Of a stretch of 64,000 nucleotides of DNA, positions 1-8,613 are shown piece after piece. Numbering within the stretch: position 1 is the first letter of the stretch; every line of letters begins with the position of its first letter. Below the pieces are notes generated by a model that did not search any database, had not been told where the DNA came from, and was given only the letters and a program-made list of their open reading frames with translations. This DNA comes from Paralcaligenes sp. KSB-10 (GTDB lineage: Bacteria > Pseudomonadota > Gammaproteobacteria > Burkholderiales > Burkholderiaceae_B). The DNA is taken from positions 1,550,001 through 1,614,000 of the forward strand of contig NZ_CP089848.1 in the NCBI RefSeq assembly GCF_021266465.1. The letters run 5' to 3'. The position numbers were made by a program, and so were the translations under genes.

Positions 1-522
1 TGCTCGGCCGCGCACGCCGAGCTCATCTGGAAAATGCACGTCACCCTGGGGTCGGTGCTTTCCCCGATGGACGCCTGGCTGCTCTTGCGCGGGCTCAGAA
101 CCTTGCCGCTGCGCCTGGAACGCATCAATGCCAACGCACTGGCCCTGGCCGGCTGGCTGGAAAACCAGCCGCGGATCGAGCGCGTCTTTTATCCCGGCCT
201 GGCCAGCCATCCGCAGCACGATCTGGCGCTGCGGCAAATGAAAGGATTTGGCGCCGTCATCGCTTTTTCGATCAAGGGCGGGTTCGACATGACCAGCCAA
301 TTCGTCGCCTCGCTAAAGCTCGCCACGCATGCCGTCAGCCTGGGCGGCGTCGAGACTCTGATTGTCCACACCGCCGCCATGTGGGCCGGCACCATGACGG
401 AAGCCCAGATGCAATCGGCGGGAATCGAAGCGAATTTCGTACGCATGTCGGTTGGAGTCGAGCATATCGAAGACCTCAAGGCCGACCTGGGCAGCGCCCT
501 GGCGGCCCTGGAACACGCCTGA
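1..522 (+). CDS. Cys/Met metabolism PLP-dependent enzyme, C-terminal part
   Basis: The frame is open from base 1, so the N-terminus, including the PLP-binding lysine, lies outside the window. The visible 173 codons match the C-terminal domain of the trans-sulfuration family (cystathionine gamma-synthase, cystathionine beta-lyase, methionine gamma-lyase): a GSVLSPMDAWLLLRGLRTL helix, then FGAVIAFSI, then the SLGGVETLIVHTA segment, which contacts PLP-bound substrate in the family, and a final RMSVGVEHIEDLKADL helix. Which reaction it carries out cannot be decided from this fragment. It stands 54 bases before the quinone oxidoreductase gene and may share a transcript with it. Family call sure, exact enzyme unsure. 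Confidence 0.85.
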   Translation, partial: CSAAHAELIWKMHVTLGSVLSPMDAWLLLRGLRTLPLRLERINANALALAGWLENQPRIERVFYPGLASHPQHDLALRQMKGFGAVIAFSIKGGFDMTSQFVASLKLATHAVSLGGVETLIVHTAAMWAGTMTEAQMQSAGIEANFVRMSVGVEHIEDLKADLGSALAALEHA

Positions 523-576
523 CATAGCCGCTACACTTGAAAAATCCATACCTCCCACATACTCACGGAAATAGTG

Positions 577-1578
577 ATGAAAGCAGCCTGGTACGACGAT
601 AGAGGACCCGCACGCGATGTGCTTCAGGTCGGAGACTTGCCCAAGCCAAGCGTCCAGGCCGGCGAGGTTCTGGTGCGAATCCACGCCAGCGGGATCAACC
701 CTTCCGATACCAAGTCGCGCAGCGGTGCGGGCGCGCGGCCCAATGTTTTTCCCAGAGTCATTCCTCATCAGGATGGAGCCGGCGTCATCGAAGCCGTGGG
801 CGAAGGCGTGGATGCCGGCCGCATCGGCCAACGGGTCTGGGTATACGAAGCGCAACTGGGCCGTCCTTTCGGCTGCGCCGCCGACTATACAAGCGTTCCA
901 GCCATCAACGCCGTTGCGCTTCCAGCCACGACAAGCTTCGAAGAAGGAGCCTGCCTGGGTGTACCCGCGCTCACGGCTCATTACTGCGTCACGGCCGATG
1001 GCCCACTCGAAGGAAAATTTGTCCTGGTCACCGGCGGTGCCGGGGCGGTCGGTTTTTACGCCGTTCAGTTCGCCAGGCATGAGGGCGCGACCGTCATAGC
1101 GACCGTCCGAACGGAAGAACAGGCACGGGTCGCACGGGAAGCAGGCGCGCAGCACATTCTCTATCGCCTGAAAGACGATATGGTTGCCGGCATAGCCAGA
1201 ATTACAGGCGTGGAAGACGGCCGGGGCATCGATCGCATCGTTGATGTCGCATTCGGCGCAAACCTGGACACAAGCCTGAAAGTCTTGAAAACAAACGGTT
1301 CCATCGCTTCCTACGCGTCCGACCAGACTCCGGTTCCCGCCTTGCCCTTCTGGCAATTGATAAGGCTCAACGCCACGGTACGATATGTCCTGGTTTATGC
1401 AATGAGCCGCGAGGCCCATGCCAAGGCGATTGCCGCTGTCACCGATGCACTTGCCAAGCGGACGCTGAAACACCATATCGCGGCCCGGTTTGCGCTCGAT
1501 CGAATTATCGACGCCCATGAAGCCCTGGAATCGGGCCAAACGGTTGGGAAGATCATCATCGCCATGGACGCAAACTGA
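577..1578 (+). CDS. Zinc-independent quinone oxidoreductase (MDR family)
   Basis: About 333 residues with the medium-chain dehydrogenase/reductase layout: an N-terminal GroES-like domain (GEVLVRIHASGINPSD) and a Rossmann domain with the NADPH-binding GGAGAVGFYAVQFA motif near residue 155. The structural-zinc cysteine cluster of true alcohol dehydrogenases is absent, which places it with NADPH:quinone reductases. A GTG at 574 directly precedes ATG 577; I chose the ATG because the purine-rich CACGGAAAT lies upstream of it. The gene converges on the acyl-CoA dehydrogenase gene with only 27 bases between stop codons. Physiological substrate unknown. Confidence 0.85.
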   Translation: MKAAWYDDRGPARDVLQVGDLPKPSVQAGEVLVRIHASGINPSDTKSRSGAGARPNVFPRVIPHQDGAGVIEAVGEGVDAGRIGQRVWVYEAQLGRPFGCAADYTSVPAINAVALPATTSFEEGACLGVPALTAHYCVTADGPLEGKFVLVTGGAGAVGFYAVQFARHEGATVIATVRTEEQARVAREAGAQHILYRLKDDMVAGIARITGVEDGRGIDRIVDVAFGANLDTSLKVLKTNGSIASYASDQTPVPALPFWQLIRLNATVRYVLVYAMSREAHAKAIAAVTDALAKRTLKHHIAARFALDRIIDAHEALESGQTVGKIIIAMDAN

Positions 1579-1605
1579 CTCCCTGCCCAAAGCGGAAGGC
1601 ACGTG

Positions 1606-2772
1606 TCAATACGATTTCGGCAAGCCCAGCACTTTCTCCGCGATAAAGCACAGAATCAGTTGCGGCGATATGGGTGCAATGCGCGGCAGCATAGCCTCGC
1701 GGAAATACCGCTCCACGTGGTATTCCTTTGCATAACCCATGCCGCCATGGGTCAATACGGCGGTTTCACAGGCCTTGAATCCCGACTCGGCGGCAAAGAA
1801 CTTTGCGGCGTTGGCTTCGGCCGCGCAAGGCTTGCCCTGATCGTACAGCCAGGCGGCCTTCTGATATAAAAGTGCGGCCGCCTCCAGCTCTACCCAGCGT
1901 TCGGCGAGCGGATGCTGGATCCCCTGGTTCATGCCGATGGGCCGGTTGAATACCACTCGCTCGCCGGCATAGGACGCCGCCCTGCGCAATGCCGCGCGCC
2001 CCAGGCCTACCGCCTCCGCGGCCAGCAGCACACGCTCGGGGTTCATGCCGTGCAAAATATATTCAAAGCCACGCCCTTCTTCCCCTATCAGGTCTTCGAT
2101 GGGTATTTCCAGGCCATCTATAAACAATTCGTTCGAGTCGACCGCCTTGCGCCCCAGTTTTTCTATTTCGCGCACCGCTATCTTTGCACGGTCCAGATCC
2201 GTGTAGAAAAGGCTCAGACCTTGAGTGGGCTTGGTGACTTTCTCCACGGGAGTCGTGCGCGCCAACAAAAGAATCTTGTGCGCAACCTGCGCCGTCGAGA
2301 TCCAGATTTTCTGGCCGTTGACGATGTAACGGTCGCCTTTCTTTACCGCCCTGGTCTTGAGCTTGAGCGTATTCAATCCTGTATTCGGTTCGGTGACGCC
2401 AAAGCAGGCTTTGCTGTCGCCGCTGATGATCGGCGGCAACCAGCGCGCCTTTTGCTCCTGGCTGCCATGCACGACAACGGGATGCAGTCCGAAAACGTTC
2501 ATGTGCACCGCCGACGCCCCCGACAGTCCGGCTCCAGACCCGGAAATGGTTTCCATCATGAGCGCTGCTTCAGAGATGCCGAGTCCCGCGCCGCCATATT
2601 CGACCGGCATGGCAATACCCAGCCAGCCCGCCTTGGCAATTGCCGAGTAAAAATCCTGCGGAAACCCCCCGACTGTGTCTTTCTTGCGCCAGTAGTCATC
2701 GTCAAAGGGAACACAAAGTTCCTCTACCGCCGAGCGGATCGCAAGTTGGTCTTCGGTAAATGAGAAATTCAT
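1606..2772 (-). CDS. Acyl-CoA dehydrogenase
   Basis: 388 residues with the acyl-CoA dehydrogenase fold: N-terminal helical domain (FSFTEDQLAIRSAVEEL), beta domain with CFGVTEPNTGLNTLKLKTRA and IWISTA (FAD/substrate contacts), and a C-terminal helical domain with HGGMGYAKEYHVERYFREA. The open frame extends further upstream, but ATG 2772 has a GGAAG ribosome site and begins the family homology. The usual C-terminal YEGTSEIQ segment carrying the catalytic glutamate of many family members is replaced by an IAPISPQLIL...LGLPKSY ending, so the base must lie elsewhere, as in isovaleryl-CoA dehydrogenase. It begins 46 bases after the CoA-transferase stop and is probably cotranscribed with it. Confidence 0.9.
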   Translation of the reverse strand: MNFSFTEDQLAIRSAVEELCVPFDDDYWRKKDTVGGFPQDFYSAIAKAGWLGIAMPVEYGGAGLGISEAALMMETISGSGAGLSGASAVHMNVFGLHPVVVHGSQEQKARWLPPIISGDSKACFGVTEPNTGLNTLKLKTRAVKKGDRYIVNGQKIWISTAQVAHKILLLARTTPVEKVTKPTQGLSLFYTDLDRAKIAVREIEKLGRKAVDSNELFIDGLEIPIEDLIGEEGRGFEYILHGMNPERVLLAAEAVGLGRAALRRAASYAGERVVFNRPIGMNQGIQHPLAERWVELEAAALLYQKAAWLYDQGKPCAAEANAAKFFAAESGFKACETAVLTHGGMGYAKEYHVERYFREAMLPRIAPISPQLILCFIAEKVLGLPKSY

Positions 2773-2818
2773 TTTTCTTCCGTTTCGTTCCTGATGAAAT
2801 GGGCTGTGCGTAGACAGT

Positions 2819-4015
2819 TTATTGCGCAGAGGCCTGTACCGATCCATTCTGAACGAATGCGTCGATATCCGCGGCACCATACCCGAGGCCGAGCAGGATT
2901 TCTTTTGTATGCTGCCCCAGGGCGGGAGGCGGATACCGTAATGCATTGCGCTCCCCATTGAACCGCAAAGGCTGCGCAACGACATTGATGGGCGCCCCTT
3001 CCCCCTGGGTGAACTCCTGGATGATCCCGCTTTCCCTGGTGTGGGGATGCGACAGCATTTCTCCGATCTCTTGTATGGACGCGCAGGGTATGCCTGCGTT
3101 CGTCAGGTGTTCGAGCCAATAGTCGCGGGGATGTTGCAACAGGATGCGCTGCACCTCGGCAAGCGTTTCGGCGCGGTGCTCGACACGATCGGCATTGGTC
3201 ATGAAACGCGCATCCCGGGCCAGCTCAGGCGCGGCGGTCGCGCGGCAAAAGGCCTGCCATAAGGAATCGTTGGCAACACCCAGCAGAAAGGGCCGATCCT
3301 CTGCGTCGAACACCTGGTAGGGGCATAATGACTCGTGGGCCGATCCCCATCGCCTGGGCTCGGACCGGCGCTCCCAGAAACTTTGCGCAACATAGCCGAG
3401 AAAGCCGATCGATGTATCGAACAGCGAAGCTTCGATCAGCGTGCCCTGCCCGGTTTTCATGCGCTTGATGATAGCGGCCAGGATGCCAATGGCTGCGTGC
3501 ATGCCCGTCGCCTGGTCGATAGGCGAAAAAGGGCTTCTCACGGGCGCGCCGTCGGGCTCGCCGGTAATCGCCATCATCCCGCTGAACGCCTGCAGGATCA
3601 CATCGTATCCTTTTGCGTTCTTCAGCGGGCCCGTGCGGCCAAAACCCGAAATACTGCAGTACACGATATCCGGATTGATGTTCTTGACCGTTTCATAATC
3701 TATTTTCAGGCGCGACGTCACTCCAGGCCCGAAACTTTCCACGACGACATCGGCCGTTTTGATCAGCCTATGCGCAATCTCGAGCCCTTCAGATGTTTTC
3801 AAATCCAGGGCAACGCTTTGCTTGTTGCGATTCGCGCTCAGGAAAACCGTGCCCTTGTCTCCGTGAAAAGGGGGCCAGCGGCGCGTGTCGTCGCCGCCTT
3901 TTACCGTCTCCACCTTTATTACCTCCGCGCCCATGTCGCCCAGATATTGGGTGCACAGCGGCCCCGCCAGTACTTTTGAAAAATCGATTACACGGATGCC
4001 GCTCAGGGTGCTCAT
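2819..4015 (-). CDS. CaiB/BaiF family (class III) CoA-transferase
   Basis: 398 residues, normal for formyl-CoA/carnitine-type CoA-transferases. It starts GIRVIDFSKVLAGPLCTQYLGDMGAEVIKVE, the family N-terminal signature, and has Asp167 in SPIDQATGMHAA at the position of the catalytic aspartate that forms the acyl-anhydride intermediate. It moves CoA between carboxylic acids. Encoded with the acyl-CoA dehydrogenase and in one regulon with a MaoC hydratase and a CitE-like lyase, it is a good candidate for activating itaconate or a related C4-C5 dicarboxylate from succinyl-CoA (inference). The divergent region upstream carries the candidate GntR operator. Confidence 0.92.
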   Translation of the reverse strand: MSTLSGIRVIDFSKVLAGPLCTQYLGDMGAEVIKVETVKGGDDTRRWPPFHGDKGTVFLSANRNKQSVALDLKTSEGLEIAHRLIKTADVVVESFGPGVTSRLKIDYETVKNINPDIVYCSISGFGRTGPLKNAKGYDVILQAFSGMMAITGEPDGAPVRSPFSPIDQATGMHAAIGILAAIIKRMKTGQGTLIEASLFDTSIGFLGYVAQSFWERRSEPRRWGSAHESLCPYQVFDAEDRPFLLGVANDSLWQAFCRATAAPELARDARFMTNADRVEHRAETLAEVQRILLQHPRDYWLEHLTNAGIPCASIQEIGEMLSHPHTRESGIIQEFTQGEGAPINVVAQPLRFNGERNALRYPPPALGQHTKEILLGLGYGAADIDAFVQNGSVQASAQ

Positions 4016-4033
4016 CTCTTATGGTTTCCTCGT

Positions 4034-4093
4034 AATGGTCTTGTTATTTAAAACCGATGATAATTTAATGGTCCAACCGTTGACTAAATCAAT
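4034..4093. promoter_or_regulatory. Candidate GntR operator region (site 1)
   Basis: The divergent gap between the CoA-transferase and enoyl-CoA hydratase genes holds AATGGTC at 4034 and again at 4067. The second copy starts a 27-base box (4067-4093) that aligns at about 20 positions with a box at 8541-8567 upstream of the GntR gene; both end in TAAATC. The core TGGTCCAACCG (4069-4079) is a near palindrome of the TGGT-N3-ACCA kind recognised by FadR-subfamily GntR proteins. Function as an operator is inferred. Confidence 0.55.
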
Positions 4094-4192
4094 ATTATTA
4101 ACTATTCTTTCTCACGTCAATGCATGTCCAACAGCGACGAAGCACCTCGTCCAGCCAAAGGGCTTCGGCATGTTCACTAAAAGGAAAACCTT

Positions 4193-4969
4193 GTGTCTAT
4201 CGATTTTTCAGTTGAACACAACGGCATTGCCACGATTACCATCAACCGCCCTGAAAGCCGCAATGCGCTTGACCAGCATCACTATGATCTGCTTTCCGAC
4301 GCATGGCGTACAGTGCGCGACGACGATAACATCCGCGTGGCGATCATCACCGGCGCCGGCGACAAGGCCTTTTGCGCCGGCGCCGACATAAAGACTTTTC
4401 TGGCTGCCCCGCCTTCTCTTGCCACCTTGATGCGAACCCAGCAATCGCAGTTGCTCAACAGAGGCCTCGAGGTCTGGAAGCCGGTGGTGGCCGCGGTCAA
4501 TGGCTACTGCCTGGGCGGAGGCATGACTCTGCTGCTGGCAACCGACATCAGAGTCTGTACCCCCGATGCCCGTTTCAGCCTGTCCGAAGTGCAGCGCGGC
4601 GCATTTCCCGCCAATGGCGGGACCCAGCGCATTGCCCAGCAATTGCCGCACGCCATAGCCATGGAAATGCTGCTGATTGGCGATCAATTCGATGCGCAAA
4701 CCGCCAGCCGCTGGGGCCTGGTCAACCAGGTAGTTGCCAGCGAACAACTGATGGCGACGGCACAGCAGTATGCCCTGCGGATTGCCGCCAACGCCCCGCT
4801 GGCGGTTCAGGCCGCCAAAGAACTCGCCTTGCGAAGCCGCGATGCCGATCTGGCAACCGGGCTGCGCATGGAACAGCTTTTCCTGCGCATTTTGCAGGAG
4901 ACCCAGGATATCCAGGAAGGAGCCGACGCATTCACCGAAAAACGCCCTCCCCGTTTCCAAGGGTTCTAG
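4193..4969 (+). CDS. Enoyl-CoA hydratase/isomerase family protein, one catalytic Glu missing
   Basis: 258 residues of the crotonase fold, starting at GTG 4193 behind AAGGAAAACC. The oxyanion-hole segments AFCAGADI (60-67) and GYCLGGG (104-110) are intact. Of the two glutamates used by classical enoyl-CoA hydratase, the one in GGGxE is Thr112, while Glu132 in FSLSEV is kept. Enoyl-CoA isomerases and some other crotonases work with only the second glutamate, so hydration as the reaction is doubtful. It is the first plus-strand gene of the block, followed after 98 bases by the CitE-like lyase gene. Confidence 0.88.
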   Translation: MSIDFSVEHNGIATITINRPESRNALDQHHYDLLSDAWRTVRDDDNIRVAIITGAGDKAFCAGADIKTFLAAPPSLATLMRTQQSQLLNRGLEVWKPVVAAVNGYCLGGGMTLLLATDIRVCTPDARFSLSEVQRGAFPANGGTQRIAQQLPHAIAMEMLLIGDQFDAQTASRWGLVNQVVASEQLMATAQQYALRIAANAPLAVQAAKELALRSRDADLATGLRMEQLFLRILQETQDIQEGADAFTEKRPPRFQGF

Positions 4970-5067
4970 TGTGCCGTTTGGCTTGGCGACTCATACCTTA
5001 AACACAACATCGCAGCGGAGTCCATCGCGGATTTGCCGCCCCGCTGCCCATCGAGGAGCTTGTAAAA

Positions 5068-5940
5068 ATGATATTCAGGTCATTATTGTTTGTGCCCGGA
5101 GATAGCGAACGAAAACTCGCCAAGGGCGAAACCTCTGGCGCCGATGCGCTGGTGCTGGATCTGGAAGATGCCGTCGATGTCTCCCGGCTTCCGGTGGCCA
5201 GGGAAATGGTGCATCAGTATCTGGCGTCGCGGCCAAGCCGGACGCAGGCACTCTGGGTAAGAATCAACCCGCTCGACTCGGGCCTGGCCCTGGACGATCT
5301 GGCCGCCGTGGTACGCGGCCGCCCCGACGGCATCCTGCTGCCCAAGGGGTCCGGTGCGGCGCACATCGAATTACTCGACCACTATCTGGCAGCCCTGGAG
5401 ATTCGCGATGGAGTGGAGCCGGGCTCGGTCTCCATCATTCCCGTTGCAAGCGAAACGCCCACGGCGGTGTTTGCACTGGGAGGATACAAAAACAGCAGCC
5501 CCCGCCTGAAAGCATTGACGTGGGGTGCGGAAGACCTGGCAGCCGCGATTGGCGCCAGTACCAACCGTCTTGAAAATGGCGAATATGAATTCACCTACCA
5601 GCTTGCACGCTCCTTGTGCCTGTTGGGCGCCCATGCCGCCGGCGTGCCGGCGATCGACACCATCTGGGGAAATTTCAAGGACACCAAAGGCTTGCACAAC
5701 GACGCGACATTGGCGCGAAAGGCCGGTTTCGCGGGAAAGATAGCCATCCATCCCGACCAGGTGCCCATCATCAACGAAGCCTTTACTCCGGATGAAGCGG
5801 AGTTGCGGCATGCGCAGCAGGTCGTACAGGCCTTTGAAGACGCCCAAGGCGCCGGAACCGTGCAACTGGACGGACAAATGCTTGACCGCCCCCACCTCAA
5901 ACAGGCTTTGCAGACACTGGCAATGCGAGCCCGCATCTAA
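5068..5940 (+). CDS. HpcH/HpaI-family CitE-like acyl-CoA lyase
   Basis: 290 residues with a GAGGAG ribosome site. The family signatures are present: RSLLFVPGDSERKL at the N-terminus (CoA-binding side), LVLDLEDAV, ILLPKGSG, the metal-binding glutamate in VASETPTAV and the GAEDLAAAIG acidic pair, then IHPDQV. Length and motifs fit malyl-CoA or citramalyl-CoA lyases, TIM-barrel Mg-dependent enzymes that split a hydroxyacyl-CoA. With a CoA-transferase and a MaoC hydratase in the same regulon, (S)-citramalyl-CoA cleavage to acetyl-CoA and pyruvate is the most economical guess (inference). Sixty-three bases separate it from the Bug receptor gene, so both are probably on one mRNA. Confidence 0.88.
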   Translation: MIFRSLLFVPGDSERKLAKGETSGADALVLDLEDAVDVSRLPVAREMVHQYLASRPSRTQALWVRINPLDSGLALDDLAAVVRGRPDGILLPKGSGAAHIELLDHYLAALEIRDGVEPGSVSIIPVASETPTAVFALGGYKNSSPRLKALTWGAEDLAAAIGASTNRLENGEYEFTYQLARSLCLLGAHAAGVPAIDTIWGNFKDTKGLHNDATLARKAGFAGKIAIHPDQVPIINEAFTPDEAELRHAQQVVQAFEDAQGAGTVQLDGQMLDRPHLKQALQTLAMRARI

Positions 5941-6003
5941 ATATGTGCCAGCACCGCCACTGATCAATATAGGTCGGCGTACAACACCCTCAGGAGACAA
6001 TGC

Positions 6004-6981
6004 ATGAACAATTCATTCAGGAAAATCCTCACCGCCTCCTGCCTTGCCGCAGCGCTCGCGGGCAGCACGGCAGCGGCCTCGCCAAGCTATCCTACGAAGG
6101 AAATCCGCTTCATCACCGCTTTTGCGGCGGGCAGCGCCAGCGATATCGTTGCCCGGCTGATTGCCGAGCGCCTGCAGGCCGCATTGCACCAGCCCGTGAT
6201 AGTCGAGAACAAGGCAGGAGCTTCGGGGCAGATAGCCGCCAACTTCGTCGCAAAGGCCCCGCCCGACGGCTACACCATCATGCTGGCGACGAACACCACG
6301 CACTCGGCCAATCCCTATCTGTTCAAGACACTGCACTATGACCCGATCAAGGATTTCACGCCGATAGCCCAAATATGCAACTTCCCCTTTGTGCTGGCTG
6401 TGAGCGGAAAATTGCCCGTTTCCAATATCAAGGAATTGCTGGCCTACGGAAAAAAACACGCGTCCACGCTCAGCTACGCCTATGGAAACAGCACCGGCCA
6501 GGTGTCGGCCGCCGCGTTTGACAAGGTCACGGGGCTTGCCGCGACCGCTGTTCCCTACAAAAGCTCGCCACAGGCCATGACCGATGTCATCGGCGGCCGG
6601 GCGTCCTTCATGTTTGCCGACCTTGCTTCCGCGGCCGGCTACATACAGTCCGGAAAATTGAAGCTGCTGGGCGTCACCACAAACAAGCGCACGGCCCTGG
6701 CCCCCGATTTGCCCACCATAGCCGATGCCATCCACCAGCCCGGCTTCAATCTCGCCGCGTGGGTGGGAATCTTCGGCCCGGCCGGAATGCCCAAACCGGT
6801 GGTCGATCGCCTAAGCACCGAAATAGTAAAAATCGCCTCCTCGGAGGATATGCGGCAGCGTCTGACCAGACTGGGAGCCGAACCCACTCCCGAACCCGCG
6901 GAGAAATTCGGGCCTTTTGTTGCACAACAATTAACGATCTGGGGCCAAAAGGTGAAGGAAGCCGGGATCGTTCCGCAATAG
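6004..6981 (+). CDS. Bug/TctC-family periplasmic substrate receptor
   Basis: 325 residues with a Sec signal peptide (FRKILTASCLAAALAGSTAAA) and the family body: YPTKEIRFITAFAAGSASDIVARL, VVENKAGASGQIAANFVA, DGYTIMLATNTTHSANPYLF and LPTIADA. These proteins capture carboxylated ligands and classically feed a TctAB permease, but no tctA or tctB homologue is in the window. CAGGAGACAATGC precedes the ATG. Cotranscribed with the CitE-like lyase, so it probably binds the acid that this regulon degrades (inference). Confidence 0.93.
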   Translation: MNNSFRKILTASCLAAALAGSTAAASPSYPTKEIRFITAFAAGSASDIVARLIAERLQAALHQPVIVENKAGASGQIAANFVAKAPPDGYTIMLATNTTHSANPYLFKTLHYDPIKDFTPIAQICNFPFVLAVSGKLPVSNIKELLAYGKKHASTLSYAYGNSTGQVSAAAFDKVTGLAATAVPYKSSPQAMTDVIGGRASFMFADLASAAGYIQSGKLKLLGVTTNKRTALAPDLPTIADAIHQPGFNLAAWVGIFGPAGMPKPVVDRLSTEIVKIASSEDMRQRLTRLGAEPTPEPAEKFGPFVAQQLTIWGQKVKEAGIVPQ

Positions 6982-7008
6982 CCTGCGCAACGCGTCCTCA
7001 AGCTCAAG

Positions 7009-7064
7009 GCAGCGCGCTCATGCTCCGTCCCGATGTTCGGGACTCTTGAGCATGAGCGCGCTGC
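7009..7064. terminator. Very long hairpin between convergent genes, inside the maoC 3' end
   Basis: A perfect 17-base inverted repeat (7009-7025 with 7048-7064, arm starting GCAGCGCGCTCATGC) encloses a small asymmetric internal loop and a further 7-base stem GTCCCGA/TCGGGAC with a TGT loop. It lies between the convergent Bug receptor (ends 6981) and MaoC (ends 7018) genes and covers the last 15 codons of the MaoC gene. No T-run follows on either strand, so it is not a classical intrinsic terminator. It may block read-through in both directions or protect 3' ends. Confidence 0.5.
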
Positions 7065-7488
7065 GCTTGCATGTGGCGATCAGCACATTGTTCTGGTTAT
7101 AGCCGCGGTGCTCGAAAACGACTATGCCGTTTTGCGGTCGCGACCGGCTTTCGCGCACGGAAACGACTTCGGTTTCAACACGCAATGTGTCGCCATGGAA
7201 GACCGGACCCGGGAACCGTACTTCATCCCAGCCCAAATTTCCCACCGTCGTCCCCAGCGTGGTATCTCCAACCGAAATGCCCACGATCAATCCCAGCGTG
7301 AACGCGCTGTTGACCAGCCGCTGCCCGAACTCCGTATGGTTGCGGCAATACTCCTCATCCAGATGCAGCGCAGCGGGATTGTGAGTGAGAGCGCTGAAGA
7401 AGACATTATCGGCTTCCGTCACAGTGCGTCGAATCGCATGATTGAATGTCTGCCCAACGGAAAACTGTTCAAAATACAGGCCGGCCAT
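7018..7488 (-). CDS. MaoC-family acyl-CoA hydratase
   Basis: 156 residues, single hot-dog domain, with AAGGAGCC before the ATG. The segment [19 protein letters not shown] corresponds to the hydratase-2 active-site loop, followed by [39 protein letters not shown] and [13 protein letters not shown], a pattern typical of the mesaconyl/itaconyl-CoA hydratase branch. The expected reaction is reversible hydration of an enoyl-CoA, for example itaconyl-CoA to citramalyl-CoA (inference from neighbours). Follows the BKACE gene by 32 bases on the same strand. Its last codons form the large hairpin described separately. Confidence 0.88.
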   Translation of the reverse strand: MAGLYFEQFSVGQTFNHAIRRTVTEADNVFFSALTHNPAALHLDEEYCRNHTEFGQRLVNSAFTLGLIVGISVGDTTLGTTVGNLGWDEVRFPGPVFHGDTLRVETEVVSVRESRSRPQNGIVVFEHRGYNQNNVLIATCKRSALMLKSPEHRDGA

Positions 7489-7520
7489 ATAAGGCTCCTT
7501 CTGATGTTCGTGCGAAAGTC

Positions 7521-8453
7521 CTAGAACGCAACATTGTCTTTACCTTTGGTCTGGATCATGGATCGAGCCTCTTCCGGCGTTGCCACTTCCATCGACAGTT
7601 GCTCGAGAATGGCGCGAATTATTGTCACCTGCTCTGCATTGGACTTTGCCAAACGGCCTTTCCCGGCATACAGGCTGTCTTCCAGGCCCACACGCACATT
7701 CCCGCCCAGCAAGGCGCTCATGGTGACAAACGGAAGCTGATGCTTGCCGGCCGCCAGCACCGACAAGTAGTAATCGTCGCCGAAAAGCTTGTCTGCGATG
7801 GAGCGCATATGAAGCAAGTTTTCCTGATGCGCGCCGATACCGCCCAGAATTCCGAAAATGCACTGCAGGAAGAACGGCGGCTTGATCAGGCCGCGATCGA
7901 CAAAATGCGCCACGTTGTACAAGTGGCCCACGTCATAGCACTCGAATTCGAAGCGCGTGCCCATCGCCGATAATTCGTTCAGCCCCCGTTCGATTTGCGC
8001 AAAGGTATTGGAAAGAATGAAATCGCGCGTCATTTCCAGATAAGGCTTTTCCCAATCGAATTTGAATTTGTCCAGCTTGCCTGCCGCGCCCGAGATATTG
8101 AAATTGAACGACCCCATATTCATGGACGCCACCTCGGGCTGCGCCCATTTTGCCGGCGCAAGACGTTCGTCGAGCGTCATGCCCAGCCCGCCGCCGGTGG
8201 TGATATTCAGAATCGCATCGGTCTGTTCTTTAATGACAGGCAGAAACTGTGCAAAGAGCTTGGGATCCTGCTTCGGCAGGCCTGTTTCGGGATCGCGCGC
8301 ATGCAAGTGCAGCATGGAAGCCCCGGCTTTCGCCGCGTCTATGGCATCGCGGGCAATCTCCGCAGGCGTAATCGGCAGATAAGGCGACATGGAAGGAGTA
8401 TGTATGGATCCTGTCACCGCACACGTAATAATGACTTTTTTCGAGGTTTTCAA
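7521..8453 (-). CDS. BKACE family enzyme (DUF849, 3-keto-acid cleavage)
   Basis: 310 residues from a TTG start at 8453, chosen because AGGAG lies seven bases before it and the translation then begins at the family N-terminus ([16 protein letters not shown]); an upstream ATG at 8507 would add 18 unrelated residues. The metal-binding HLHARD motif (His49, His51), ILNITTGGG, and FECYDVGHL are those of the Kce/BKACE family, which condenses a beta-keto acid with acetyl-CoA to give acetoacetate and a CoA ester. Substrate not predictable here. Divergent from the GntR gene, with the second candidate operator in between. Confidence 0.9.
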   Translation of the reverse strand: MKTSKKVIITCAVTGSIHTPSMSPYLPITPAEIARDAIDAAKAGASMLHLHARDPETGLPKQDPKLFAQFLPVIKEQTDAILNITTGGGLGMTLDERLAPAKWAQPEVASMNMGSFNFNISGAAGKLDKFKFDWEKPYLEMTRDFILSNTFAQIERGLNELSAMGTRFEFECYDVGHLYNVAHFVDRGLIKPPFFLQCIFGILGGIGAHQENLLHMRSIADKLFGDDYYLSVLAAGKHQLPFVTMSALLGGNVRVGLEDSLYAGKGRLAKSNAEQVTIIRAILEQLSMEVATPEEARSMIQTKGKDNVAF

Positions 8454-8525
8454 CTCACGTCTCCTGGTTGGCGTCACAGCATGCCGGGTCAAGCGCATTT
8501 CCGGCAAAACCCCACCTTAAAGAAT

Positions 8526-8567
8526 ATGGTCCGTTTAGTCAATGGTCAAACAATTAGTTAAATCGAT
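8526..8567. promoter_or_regulatory. Candidate GntR operator region (site 2)
   Basis: Between the divergent BKACE and GntR genes lie TATGGTCCG (8526) and AATGGTCAAAC (8541), sixteen bases apart. The 27-base box 8541-8567 matches the box at 4067-4093 at about 20 positions (AATGGTC at one end, TAAATC near the other). Repetition in the two divergent gaps of the same gene block points to the neighbouring FCD-type GntR protein as the ligand and to autoregulation; the binding itself is inferred. Confidence 0.55.
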
Positions 8568-8613
8568 TATTCCATGCTAGACTTCAGACGGTTGTGTTTT
8601 ACTGACAAAGGCC

